From: a virus
DNA length: 40,049 nt
Direction: 5' to 3' (one strand)
Virus record (IMG/VR): IMGVR_UViG_3300020442_003398
Span: 1-40,049 of that record
Made by a program: the position numbers and the translations under genes. The number at the start of each line of letters is the position of its first letter. Position 1 is the first letter of the stretch. This document shows, one piece after another, positions 31,601-40,015 of this stretch. The notes beneath the pieces were generated by a model, which did no database searches, was not told where the DNA came from, and saw only the letters and a program-made list of their open reading frames with translations.

Positions 31601-33949
31601 AGACTTGAAAAGAAACTTGTTAGTGAGTCATCAATAGACGCAAGAATTAAAGACCCAAATACAACTGTTTTTGATTACGAACCAATTGGTCAATGGAATG
31701 AAGAACAGACAAGTCTTATTGTAAGTAGAATGGCAAATCCAGATTACCAACAAATTATATCAAAAAAATACAATAACAATGCTTCTCGTATTCAAATCGA
31801 AAATTATTTAGTGATTTTAGAGGGGACTACCGATCAAGATGCTAAAGATGCCGATGTCAAATATATGGAACAATCTTATGCAAAATTAAATGTAGACGTA
31901 GATGAAACAAAGCAAAATGAAACAAATCCTGAGTATCTTAAAAGCACAATTGAACAATATAAAGCAGAATTAAAATCTTTTCAAGATGTCATAGAAAAAG
32001 ATGATGAAAAATCATTACCTGTTGGTTTTTATTTTGATAAAAAATCATCTCATCCAAATCATTTTGTTCCGTGGGTTAAAGATCATGCACTTGATAAAAT
32101 AGAATTTATAGACGATGGATCGGCATCAAACGAAGAACCTGAGAAAGTAGACGTTCCAGAACCAAAACCAAAAACTGATACACCCACTTCGAATAGAACA
32201 CCTGTGTGGACATGGAATCCAATTGAAAATGCAGATACGTACGAAATTGAATTTAAAGGTAAAACAACGGTTACTAAAAATGTTTCTTATCAATATAAAG
32301 ACGAAGATGGAAATCCGATAAAGATATTAGGAAAGCATACAATACGTGTTAAAGCAGGTGTACCCAACAAAGCAGGAACTGGACTAGATTGGTCAACTGC
32401 CGGAATACACGAAGTTCAAGTAGATAAAAAAGCATTACCACCAAAACCATCAAAATGTCCATATAAAGTTGGTGAAGAAGGTGAAAAAGATATAAATGGT
32501 AGATTAGTGGGATTTGAGGTTGCAGACCCGTCTTCAGCTGATACTGCTAACCAAGTAAATCAAGGAATAATCAAAGCAATAGAAAATAATGTAAAAATGT
32601 GGTCAGGAGATGTAATGGCATATATCATTGCAAACGAAGATATGGGTGAATTAACATATCCGTGTGATCCAAGTAAAGTTTCTTGGGCAAGTGATGGAAC
32701 ATATGTAACAACAATTTATGAACAGAACCAAATGAAGTGGATGGTATCAAGCAAAACTATTACTACACTTGGTATGAATGGAGAAACGGCCGGATTTCCT
32801 CTACAATTAAATGGCAAAGACTTGGGTTCAACATATTACCAAGACTTTGATATGACTTGTGGTCCGAATGAAGAGGGTTCTTCCCGTGGTGATGAATCAA
32901 AAGACGATCCAAATGAACCACTTAAAACACCAAATCCACATACACAAAGTCCTACAAATAATTCAAAACCAGTTTGGAAGTGGTTGGAAATTAAAGGTGC
33001 TAATAAATACAAAGTTACATTAGAAAGGGTTGTTCTTCACCATAGAAGTGGTTGGAGACAAGCAGAAGATTATGGGACAATTCAATATTCGGATAAATTG
33101 GAAGCAAAACCTTTATTATCATTGGATGATGGATTTTATCGTATAGGTGTAACGGCAGAAGAAACCGAAAAAACTTTTGCAGGTGGAAGAACAGAAAGTG
33201 TTGTAAAAAGAAGTTCAGAGGTAGGAACTCATATAGCTGAAATAAAAGATGGAGCCCCAACGACACCAACACCGAAACCCACAGAAGGATGCGATGATTA
33301 TCCAAAACCTTATGAATTATTTTTATCAAGCTCCGAGTGGTGTGCAATTAATCAACCAAGAATTTCTTTTTCAAGGAAACTTAAAGTAAAAACCCAATGG
33401 AAAAAAGAAGTAGGATTGTATCTTGCGTGTAAACAAGGAATTGATGTATCAACTTTACAATACAATTATACGGTTTTTAATGATGACGGACGAATAGTAA
33501 AAGTTATTTTTGATGGAAAAGAAATTATAGTTGAAAACGATGAAGAAAATACTTTCTTTTTGAATAAAGGAACGGCTCTTGAAGGTGATGAACTTGAAGC
33601 ATATATTAATATGCAATATATACCAGATTGGAATCCAAATGATTCATACAAAGGTAAAAGAGTCACAGATCCTAAGTTAAAAAATTGTCCTGGAGAGCAA
33701 GGATTTATTCCAAATAAAGTTTTTCATAACGGTATATTATATATCGCACAGACATCTACTTCTGGAACTGTTCCACCTGGACACAGACCTGATGATGTAA
33801 ATGATCGAACACTTCCCGACAATCTTATGGCATCTCAACAGCGTGATTTAGAAACTTACGAAAATGATTTAAAGGAAAAATACTATAAACGTTGGTGGTT
33901 AACTGAAAAAGAAAATGCTTTATTAAACTCAGCAGAAGAAGATTTTTAA
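28634..33949 (+). CDS. 48: Baseplate tail-tube cap, T4 gp48-like, with many added domains
   Basis: Residues about 255-350 match T4 gp48, the cap that joins the tail tube to the baseplate: WDFIPFTLHDIVNRKYLPFR, then QIRYIGRADNVQIYNGFSR and HPMWQRINYLVGLTKPAG. T4 gp48 is 364 aa; this protein is 1771 aa. After the cap region comes a Cys-rich, acidic part (about 510-640). Repeated units then start with CPY or CDDYP (near 633, 1274 and 1552); two share CPYxxGxExEKDxxGRLxGF. Two fibronectin-like units start with PVWxWxxI (near 1190 and 1440). Near the C-terminus a segment (WNPNDSYKGKRV, then HNGILYIAQTSTSGTVPPG) resembles carbohydrate-binding modules of the chitin-binding type. The additions probably face outward and may bind the host surface, but this is inference. 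Confidence 0.75.
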   Translation: MINSAIGRVVKESVKGLTGVGGKNLTKPKSKFKYVPFRGSSDRLSISKNVEKIYQDNGTIFWTAENEEDVPRWSHYYDKEKDQMIMNWYGNTVTRIGNEVTDSEQVQRLTKYPNLSPSSNIKDKSDKTIKPLKNVYANQTQGQHDAFKSDMEAAMQRNGMNSVGMINDTKRKEIIDAYAQDKTENVKPFLTKGRGDKQSKYEDNASKRYEDRYKNNPKYLPKKKIPDYTSGPSIKYDEYNSLYTLDENTADLKTEFQTWKNWDFIPFTLHDIVNRKYLPFRSYINSISDQSDAEWNQIRYIGRADNVQIYNGFSRIVSLDFTTVCFSVKELHPMWQRINYLVGLTKPAGYTTDDPLLASPQNSNFIIPPFLKLNLGDMYKEQPVVMTSVALTIPPEASWELTSDVENMDNNYEYLNGTFTTEKDQNILVGHYPNMAQLSISFNFLEKRLPKTTNRHFGHYKSEDEPLNEYIFDDEGNPELGFNYNLIHPDPANTIRKEAEAEEGTDIGQDPDPNSTDPDPFQGFDSPGCTTYPPSKYYRSSSTGNLKTKEESRVASELETWKDCACQETAKMMNEQKRVRGQDAKNTCQWDKDGKCIETVNGKKVPDGLKCVYTTEFNEEPEEEEDEDQPPKCPYPIGGENEKDEDGRLIGFTPSEKELVDKKEPAVISKLKKRNLAYWIKDVADFIAHKIGKGKIGNGPYTYQDSDSKDNPPLSKIRKVYSRNDAILIEFDDNGNPISYSGQKVPDDIKTDFKIDCDKDDIQEIREIAGNYQPVIYVDVNQPFKIRLDTTGTNAITNSNYNNIGEVKTLLADFVSKRMNDSFSADGNVGSRGIKKYGDLSRKEHKGTVIEKDELYYIPYEEDRDKMIKGHKVYPGTADYVNYEVNNDVADQLKLGDGKKYAELKFGFYAIVSKTKRKISSSPADQNIENEIGDHIFDFLWGLNGETFSGGRVSEVPGAGGDGTEMNTDQKKAVKLGRGGTRLREIEIERLEKKLVSESSIDARIKDPNTTVFDYEPIGQWNEEQTSLIVSRMANPDYQQIISKKYNNNASRIQIENYLVILEGTTDQDAKDADVKYMEQSYAKLNVDVDETKQNETNPEYLKSTIEQYKAELKSFQDVIEKDDEKSLPVGFYFDKKSSHPNHFVPWVKDHALDKIEFIDDGSASNEEPEKVDVPEPKPKTDTPTSNRTPVWTWNPIENADTYEIEFKGKTTVTKNVSYQYKDEDGNPIKILGKHTIRVKAGVPNKAGTGLDWSTAGIHEVQVDKKALPPKPSKCPYKVGEEGEKDINGRLVGFEVADPSSADTANQVNQGIIKAIENNVKMWSGDVMAYIIANEDMGELTYPCDPSKVSWASDGTYVTTIYEQNQMKWMVSSKTITTLGMNGETAGFPLQLNGKDLGSTYYQDFDMTCGPNEEGSSRGDESKDDPNEPLKTPNPHTQSPTNNSKPVWKWLEIKGANKYKVTLERVVLHHRSGWRQAEDYGTIQYSDKLEAKPLLSLDDGFYRIGVTAEETEKTFAGGRTESVVKRSSEVGTHIAEIKDGAPTTPTPKPTEGCDDYPKPYELFLSSSEWCAINQPRISFSRKLKVKTQWKKEVGLYLACKQGIDVSTLQYNYTVFNDDGRIVKVIFDGKEIIVENDEENTFFLNKGTALEGDELEAYINMQYIPDWNPNDSYKGKRVTDPKLKNCPGEQGFIPNKVFHNGILYIAQTSTSGTVPPGHRPDDVNDRTLPDNLMASQQRDLETYENDLKEKYYKRWWLTEKENALLNSAEEDF
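30527..33560 (+). repeat. Repeated CPY units and fibronectin-like units in gp48-like gene
   Basis: Degenerate coding repeats: CPY units start near 30530, 32455 and (as CDDYP) 33290. Fibronectin-like units start near 32200 and 32965. Only the CPY starts and PVWxW starts are well conserved. Confidence 0.6.
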
Positions 33950-33951
33950 TT

Positions 33952-34245
33952 ATGAGATACAAAACAATACCCACAAAAAAAGATGAAGATGGAACTAAAA
34001 TAGTTTCCACATCAATACTTCCCACCGTACGAAAAAAAAGTACTGATACTTTTGTTTTAATGGTAGAAAAGACTCGTCTTGATCATCTTGCTTTTAAATT
34101 TTACGGAAATCCAAACTATTGGTGGATAATAGCATCTGCAAATGATATAAAAGGAACTATGTATGCAAAATTAGGCTCGCAAATTAGAATTCCACGTGAT
34201 ATAAATGCGGTAGTTTCTGAGTATAATAGAATCAACGGACTATAA
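33952..34245 (+). CDS. 53: Baseplate wedge protein, T4 gp53-like (short)
   Basis: The 97-aa protein contains the LysM-like block of T4 gp53: RLDHLAFKFYGNPNYWWIIASANDI (T4 has RPEELANAIYGNPQLYWVLLMCNDN), residues about 43-67. T4 gp53 is 196 aa; here only the core is present, and the C-terminal half is missing. gp53 links wedges to the central baseplate in T4. The gene starts 2 bases after the gp48-like stop and its stop overlaps the start of the hub-like gene by one base, so these baseplate genes are translationally coupled. A LysM-type protein of other role cannot be excluded because of the small size. Confidence 0.75.
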   Translation: MRYKTIPTKKDEDGTKIVSTSILPTVRKKSTDTFVLMVEKTRLDHLAFKFYGNPNYWWIIASANDIKGTMYAKLGSQIRIPRDINAVVSEYNRINGL

Positions 34246-37200
34246 TGGCTACAAATAAAAATTCGAGAGATGCAATTTTAAAAGGAGTAAATAAACAAAA
34301 TATTGATCCTTTCTTAGTAAAAGATTGGTCCCGTGACTCTAATTTGCAATTTCCAATGAGAAATCATATTAGGCAGTGGGTGCGTGAAGAATTTTTAAAT
34401 CGTTGGCGAAACTTTGGTTTGAATTTTACACACACCGGTGGTGGAGAAGCAACTGATTATCCAATTGGTTTTGGTGTTGATCAATCGGTGGCAATAAATG
34501 CAGTCACCGCCGGTGATTCGGAGTTATTAAATGATTGGGATCAAAGTATATACAAAGGACCCAAAACTGCGTGGGCTCGTGTAGTTTCAAGTGCAATAGT
34601 AGAAGACCCAATTACCGGTGAAGTAAAAAAAGGATTTGTTCTCGGTGGTAATGGTAACTTTCATGACACATATGGATTTGATCGTGGTGATGGTGTAAAT
34701 GGAGGTGGTGGAGAAGCAAAAACTTTGTTAGGTTATGAATGCGATCAAGACCCAAATGCTGATATTAAGAAACACGAAATAGATGAACCAGACTATAAAT
34801 TCAGACCATCTCCTGGTGTTGTAAGTGTTGAATCCGAGGATATAGAACCTGGAAAAAATTTTAGAAGAACTACTGTAAATTTCACTTGTTGGAGTCAGGC
34901 CCAACTTGACTATTTAGAACCTTACTTTTTTCAACCTGGTATGACATTGATTGTTGAGTGGGGTTGGAATACATATCCAAAAGAAGCATTACTTGATTTG
35001 TCGGCAAGAGGGTATAAAACTATACACGGAATTTGGAACAACGAAGGATTACCTGTATCAGAAAATATTGCTCCTGATGATATTCCACCATCACCCGCTG
35101 CGTATCATCTTCGCAAGGGAAATGGAAATTACGGATTTGCAATGGGATTTATATCTAATTTCAATTATTCTATACGAGAGGATGGTGGATATGACTGCTC
35201 GGTGATGGTTTCATGTATGTCGGAAGTTGGTCAACAGATAATGAATAAAGCAGGAGCAGACAAACGAAAAGATAGTAACAAATATATTGACATAAAAACA
35301 TTCATAAATACTACTCTTAGAAGATCACTTATGGGTAAAAATGATGTAGGTGCAAATATTAATGATGGACTTGATCCAGAAGATCAAAAAGTGTTGGCAG
35401 TTATTAAAGGAGAATCAACTTCAACTATAGTATCAGCAGCCGAACAAGAAGCTGTGAAAATTGCACGTGGTAGATATTTTACATTTAACAAATATAATTC
35501 TGCTAAACCTTTTATGGCCGGTAAATCAAACGCCAATGGAGGTACTTATATAACTGTTGGATATTTGATTGATATATTTAATATATTTTTTAATAGAGTA
35601 TCTGATGATAAAACAAGAATAGTAGAATTTTCTTGTTACGGATCAAGGTGTATTGCTCATCCAAATATTAAATCAGTGGATGGAAGTGTATTACTTATTC
35701 CCAACTCAGTTGCACCAAGATGGAATAAAGAAACATTTCATGGTTCAACCGTATCAAGAATAAACACAGACGGAAGTACAACTGACGGAGCAGGATTTTC
35801 CGTTCTCAAAAAAGGAGAAAGTTCTGATTCAAGGGGTTGTTACAAAGAAATTACTAAAAACTTTATAGATATTTTAAGAAGCATGAATCCTGCGATTGCT
35901 CCGGGTGCAACACTTCAAGACGCATTGCAACAAAGTCCTCGGGACGATTTGCATAGACTACTTACGGTTAAATCTCTTCCTGGATATAATTTACAACATC
36001 CTGCGATTGCAGGAAAATTAGACACAGATTTAAAAAATGTGGTAATGAAAGAAAGTGGAAAAAAAGTGGATAGACTCAAAGAAGCATGGGAAGAGTCTGA
36101 AGACACAGTAAGACCATTTCCAGATTTTCATGTTGATGCTTTTAAAACCGGAAACACAATGGGATATTCAGGAAGAATTCAAGATTTATATGTTAGTTTA
36201 GATGTAATAACTAACTCGTTTGAATCAGGTGAAAATGCAACTGCAATATTACTTGACATTATGAAAAAAGTATCAACGGCAGCGGGAGACATTTGGAAGT
36301 TTAATGTGATTGGTGGTGATCTAAATACATCATCAAACTCTGTATTACAATTAGTAGATCAAAACTTTTCTGGTAGTGAACCTGTATCAACCCAAAAATA
36401 TGATGCTTGGGTTTTTCCTTCACATAGAGGTGATAGTATAGTTCGTGAACTAGATTTAAGTGTAGAACCATCTTCTGAAATGGCATCTATGATTGTATTT
36501 GGAAACTTAGATAAGAAAAATGGATTTTTTGCGAAAGAAGAACGTGACTTAATTTTACAAGGAGCAAGTAATCCGTTCAAAGATTTAACTCAACAAGTCA
36601 AAAATGTAGATGATAAACCAAAGAATATTGAAGATCCAGAAAAGTACATAGTAAGTGCATCTAGTAAATACTTTGGAATCAAAAATGCTTCAAATTCAAA
36701 ATTACCAGCATATCCAATTGACAAAGGAAAATACGGTAGTGGTAGAAGAAAAAGTCCTCTTGGACCATATGATATTACTTATACCAAACCAAATAGTGTA
36801 GTGCGATATAGATTAACAGCATCTTCTAGAGCTGAACAACAAAGAAACATTGAAAAAGCAAAAAAAGAGGGTGATGAAAAGAGTATCAAAACTGGATCAC
36901 GAACACCAAAAGCAAATCGTTATGCGAGTTCAACTGGTGGAGGAGATATTGCTCAACCTAGAACTTATGAAATTCAGGTAGATGGAGATTTTGTAAATTC
37001 GGTGGGTAGCAAAGTGGGTTTAGAAGGATCGACTAATTCAAAAGTTTTTGATGGTAACTTAGTATTTGAAGCAAATGCCCTTGGAGACGATAAAGTAACA
37101 AAATATCCAGATAGATTTCCTAAGTATTTGGTAGGAAAAATAATAAAATACGGTGACTACACATCAGGTTCTAACGATGTATTTGTCGAAGATGGTCATC

Positions 37201-37850
37201 CTGAACCAGATGACGATAAAAAATACAAAATAGTATCTGCCACAACATACTTTGGATCAGATAAAACAGAGTTTCCCTATCAGATACATATACAGGAACT
37301 TGAAGGTGAAGAAACCGGATTAAATGAATCAGCACTTCAACTGTATCATGTCACGAAACAGACGCATGGAGACGATTTTGAAGATCATTTACCAGACCGT
37401 TTAAAAAAATATATTGATGAAAATGATTTAGATGAAGACTATCTTTCAAAGCAAGAAGTGTTAGTATATCATAACACGGGTAATAAATACAAAAAAATGT
37501 CGGTTGTTCGTGGTCCTATTAGAATAGAAGATGATTCTTATGGTGTAGATGGAGACGATTACGAAATTCAAATTGAGTTGGTTGATATAGATAGAAATAG
37601 AATGGTTGATTTTTGTGAGTCCGATGCTTCTCCAAAAAACAATATGGTAAATAATATGCCGATTCCTGGTGTAGATTTATCTCTTACAATAGATGGAATT
37701 GAAGGTTTGCGATTGTATGATACATTTAATTGTGCAGGAGTTCCATTAAAATATTTTGATCGTGGCATCTTTGCAATAACAGGTGTTAAGCATTCAATCG
37801 CAGATGGTGATTGGGTTACTACAATTGAGTCGCATTATTATCCTGGATGA
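34245..37850 (+). CDS. Large baseplate protein, probable hub (gp27-like role)
   Basis: The 1201-aa protein has a segment near residues 205-250 (RRTTVNFTCWSQAQLDYLEPYFFQPGMTLIVEWGWN, read in parts) of a type seen in large baseplate proteins of environmental T4-like phages. Its C-terminal 80 residues have IPGVDLSLTIDGIEGLRLYD, then GIFAITGVKHSIADGDWVTT, a pattern close to the last beta domain of gp27-type hub proteins. No lysozyme domain is visible. Position after gp48-like and gp53-like genes supports a hub or wedge role. T4 gp27 is only 391 aa, so a fusion or large insertion is implied. Function rests on pattern and position. Confidence 0.6.
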   Translation: MATNKNSRDAILKGVNKQNIDPFLVKDWSRDSNLQFPMRNHIRQWVREEFLNRWRNFGLNFTHTGGGEATDYPIGFGVDQSVAINAVTAGDSELLNDWDQSIYKGPKTAWARVVSSAIVEDPITGEVKKGFVLGGNGNFHDTYGFDRGDGVNGGGGEAKTLLGYECDQDPNADIKKHEIDEPDYKFRPSPGVVSVESEDIEPGKNFRRTTVNFTCWSQAQLDYLEPYFFQPGMTLIVEWGWNTYPKEALLDLSARGYKTIHGIWNNEGLPVSENIAPDDIPPSPAAYHLRKGNGNYGFAMGFISNFNYSIREDGGYDCSVMVSCMSEVGQQIMNKAGADKRKDSNKYIDIKTFINTTLRRSLMGKNDVGANINDGLDPEDQKVLAVIKGESTSTIVSAAEQEAVKIARGRYFTFNKYNSAKPFMAGKSNANGGTYITVGYLIDIFNIFFNRVSDDKTRIVEFSCYGSRCIAHPNIKSVDGSVLLIPNSVAPRWNKETFHGSTVSRINTDGSTTDGAGFSVLKKGESSDSRGCYKEITKNFIDILRSMNPAIAPGATLQDALQQSPRDDLHRLLTVKSLPGYNLQHPAIAGKLDTDLKNVVMKESGKKVDRLKEAWEESEDTVRPFPDFHVDAFKTGNTMGYSGRIQDLYVSLDVITNSFESGENATAILLDIMKKVSTAAGDIWKFNVIGGDLNTSSNSVLQLVDQNFSGSEPVSTQKYDAWVFPSHRGDSIVRELDLSVEPSSEMASMIVFGNLDKKNGFFAKEERDLILQGASNPFKDLTQQVKNVDDKPKNIEDPEKYIVSASSKYFGIKNASNSKLPAYPIDKGKYGSGRRKSPLGPYDITYTKPNSVVRYRLTASSRAEQQRNIEKAKKEGDEKSIKTGSRTPKANRYASSTGGGDIAQPRTYEIQVDGDFVNSVGSKVGLEGSTNSKVFDGNLVFEANALGDDKVTKYPDRFPKYLVGKIIKYGDYTSGSNDVFVEDGHPEPDDDKKYKIVSATTYFGSDKTEFPYQIHIQELEGEETGLNESALQLYHVTKQTHGDDFEDHLPDRLKKYIDENDLDEDYLSKQEVLVYHNTGNKYKKMSVVRGPIRIEDDSYGVDGDDYEIQIELVDIDRNRMVDFCESDASPKNNMVNNMPIPGVDLSLTIDGIEGLRLYDTFNCAGVPLKYFDRGIFAITGVKHSIADGDWVTTIESHYYPG

Positions 37851-38272
37851 GTATGAAAAATAAAGACGAAAACATTTACATGAATAGTTTATATTCAACT
37901 TTGGCCAAACGTCGTGGTAAATTAGATGGTTTAATATTTGTAGAACCAATTACCAAAAAACCGAATGTAGACGAGATAAATTATAGTGACAAATTTATAG
38001 TTAGATACTTCGTAAAGAAATCTAATTCCGAGCAAAGTACAATTTATGAAATTGATTCCTTACAATTCAATACTATGCAGAAAAATTCATTTTATACTTG
38101 TATTCCTGTTTTATGGCAGGTGTCTGGTGATATTGAAACGAAAAATACTGATCAAGGTAAGATTGTCGGTGCAAGAGAATTTAATTTAAATTCTGTTAAA
38201 AAAGCAAACAACAAAATAAAAGGTATTGGGAAAGTACTCAACAATCCTCTTGAATTTTACAAAGATATATAA
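37847..38272 (+). CDS. Small protein coupled to hub-like gene, unknown
   Basis: The 141-aa protein overlaps the hub-like gene by 4 bases (ATGA type), so translation is coupled. Its first half has YSTLAKRRGKLDGLIFVEPI; the middle is predicted beta (KFIVRYFVKKSNSEQSTIYEIDSLQF). It has no known motif. A small baseplate or assembly protein is likely from coupling, but not shown. It is the last gene of the recognisable tail cluster. Confidence 0.65.
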   Translation: MSMKNKDENIYMNSLYSTLAKRRGKLDGLIFVEPITKKPNVDEINYSDKFIVRYFVKKSNSEQSTIYEIDSLQFNTMQKNSFYTCIPVLWQVSGDIETKNTDQGKIVGAREFNLNSVKKANNKIKGIGKVLNNPLEFYKDI

Positions 38273-38286
38273 TATAATATTATTAT

Positions 38287-39573
38287 ATGTTTATAGAAAA
38301 TCCAAATGATGCAAAGAAACTTATTTCTTTGCTCAATGATCAAACGAGTATTGTAAATTTGTATTATACCAAACCAAATATACATTCCGGTAAAAATATA
38401 CCTCTCGTTATGATGATATTCGTAAATCAAACTTACTATGTAGTTTCATTTAATCATCCTGATGCGATTAATATTCCAATTGAATTCTTGAACTTGGTAT
38501 ATGAAACAAACGGAAAAAAACTTATTTTTGATAGAAAGAAATTAAAATACCATGTACCAAAATTTAAAAATTGCGTAGATGCAACGATTTGTTCTTATCT
38601 ATCACTCAAAAGTGAACTTGACGGAAACTATATAGATTCAAGAGTAAAAGATTTTAGGTCTGTACCGATAATGATTTTATTTAAGCACTTCAAAAACCTA
38701 TGTCAATCCGTAGGAGATACTGAATACGAATCTAATTTGACAAAATATGAGCAAGATTTTTCAAATGCACTATTTGGGATTGAAAAAAACGGTTTATATG
38801 TTACCGATTTCAATTTAGGTGATTCTAACTTGGTTGATAATAATAATTTAGTATTTAGTCAGTATAATATGATGACTCCAACTGGTCGTCCAAGTAACGC
38901 ATTTGGGAATATAAACTTCGCTGCTCTGAATAAAAAGACAGGACAAAGAGATTGTTTTACAAGTCGTTTTGGAAATGATGGATTATTAATCATGGTTGAT
39001 TATGAAAGTTATCATTTGAGACTTTTAGCAAACTTTCTTGAATATGATTTACCCAAAACATCTTTACATGAGTATCTTGGCAAATATTATCACGGAAAAG
39101 ATACTTTGACTGAAGAAGAATATGAGTTATCAAAGAAAATAACATTTAATCTAATATACGGTGGTATATCCGATGATGTAAAAGAAAATGTTCCGTTTAT
39201 GAAAACTATATCAGAGTATGTTGATTCAGTTTGGAACTTTTATAATAAAAATAAATTTGTAGAAACATGGTACTATAAAAGAAAAATTGCATCTGTATTT
39301 TTTGGTGAAAAGATAAATTCATATAAAATATTTAATTATTTATTGCAGTCGGCCGAAACAGAAAAAAATTGTGAAGTTATTTTAAAGTTAAATGATTTTC
39401 TAAAAGATGTGCAATCAAAAATGATATTGTACACATACGATGCTTTTTTATTTGATGTGCATAAAAATGATTTTGAACTAATCAAAAAAATGCAACCGAT
39501 TATTACATCAAACGATAAGTATCCTGTACGTACTTACATGGGAAGAACTTATGGAGATATGAAGCAAATTTAA
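38287..39573 (+). CDS. Divergent family A DNA polymerase-like protein
   Basis: The 428-aa protein has family A polymerase motifs in order. TPTGRPSN near residue 198 corresponds to the TxTGRLSS segment. Motif A is MVDYESYHLR with Asp238, and motif B is KKITFNLIYG with Lys283, Phe287 and Tyr291 at the E. coli spacing of K758, F762 and Y766. Motif C is YTYDAFLFDV with Asp385. Both metal-binding Asp residues remain. The steric-gate Glu of motif A is His243, the O-helix Arg before Lys is Tyr279, and the HDE of motif C is YDA. Residues 1-170 look like a reduced exonuclease domain without clear catalytic acids. The far-T4 phage RM378 is known to use a family A polymerase split from its exonuclease. 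Replication or repair is inferred; activity is uncertain. Confidence 0.78.
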   Translation: MFIENPNDAKKLISLLNDQTSIVNLYYTKPNIHSGKNIPLVMMIFVNQTYYVVSFNHPDAINIPIEFLNLVYETNGKKLIFDRKKLKYHVPKFKNCVDATICSYLSLKSELDGNYIDSRVKDFRSVPIMILFKHFKNLCQSVGDTEYESNLTKYEQDFSNALFGIEKNGLYVTDFNLGDSNLVDNNNLVFSQYNMMTPTGRPSNAFGNINFAALNKKTGQRDCFTSRFGNDGLLIMVDYESYHLRLLANFLEYDLPKTSLHEYLGKYYHGKDTLTEEEYELSKKITFNLIYGGISDDVKENVPFMKTISEYVDSVWNFYNKNKFVETWYYKRKIASVFFGEKINSYKIFNYLLQSAETEKNCEVILKLNDFLKDVQSKMILYTYDAFLFDVHKNDFELIKKMQPIITSNDKYPVRTYMGRTYGDMKQI

Positions 39574-39591
39574 GTTTTGAAATTAATTTAA

Positions 39592-39601
39592 GATATTTAT
39601 A
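39592..39601 (+). promoter_or_regulatory. Candidate promoter before last gene
   Basis: GATATTTATA matches 9 of 10 positions of the recurring element. It is followed by AAAAGG (39605-39610) and the ATG at 39620, giving a short leader with a ribosome binding site. Confidence 0.45.
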
Positions 39602-39619
39602 CCTAAAAGGTTATATCTA

Positions 39620-40015
39620 ATGAAAACAAAACTACTTTGCACATTTACTGATATGCATTCTTATGATGCAGAATTGGAATCGATAAAGAAATATTACGAT
39701 ATTGTTTTTGGTAAGATTTTTATTTTACAAGATATAGATGATTTAAATAGTTTGATGTTGACATATAACATTAATCAAGATACATTTAATTCTAGTAATT
39801 TTTACAAAAATACAATAAGCGTACATAGAAAAAAAGATTCAAATACACTATACACAATTAACTCATTAAATGCTTTGATAAAGAAACTCAATAATGGCAT
39901 AATAGATAACAATTTTGTTATAGATTGGAATTTGTACAAAAATAAAATACTACTGGTTGACGGTGATTCGTATCGTGAAGTCAGCACCCGTCTGTATAAT
40001 ATTAAAAAAGTTTAA
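39620..40015 (+). CDS. Small protein of unknown function after polymerase gene
   Basis: The 131-aa protein has an N-terminal beta-alpha segment (MKTKLLCTFTDMHSYDAELE) and a C-terminal block with SVHRKKDSNTLYTINSLNALI and NNFVIDWNLYKNKILLV. I associate this block with small uncharacterised proteins of environmental T4-like phages, but no function is known to me. AAAAGG before the ATG fits a ribosome binding site. It has its own promoter-like element, so it may be controlled separately from the polymerase-like gene before it. Confidence 0.7.
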   Translation: MKTKLLCTFTDMHSYDAELESIKKYYDIVFGKIFILQDIDDLNSLMLTYNINQDTFNSSNFYKNTISVHRKKDSNTLYTINSLNALIKKLNNGIIDNNFVIDWNLYKNKILLVDGDSYREVSTRLYNIKKV

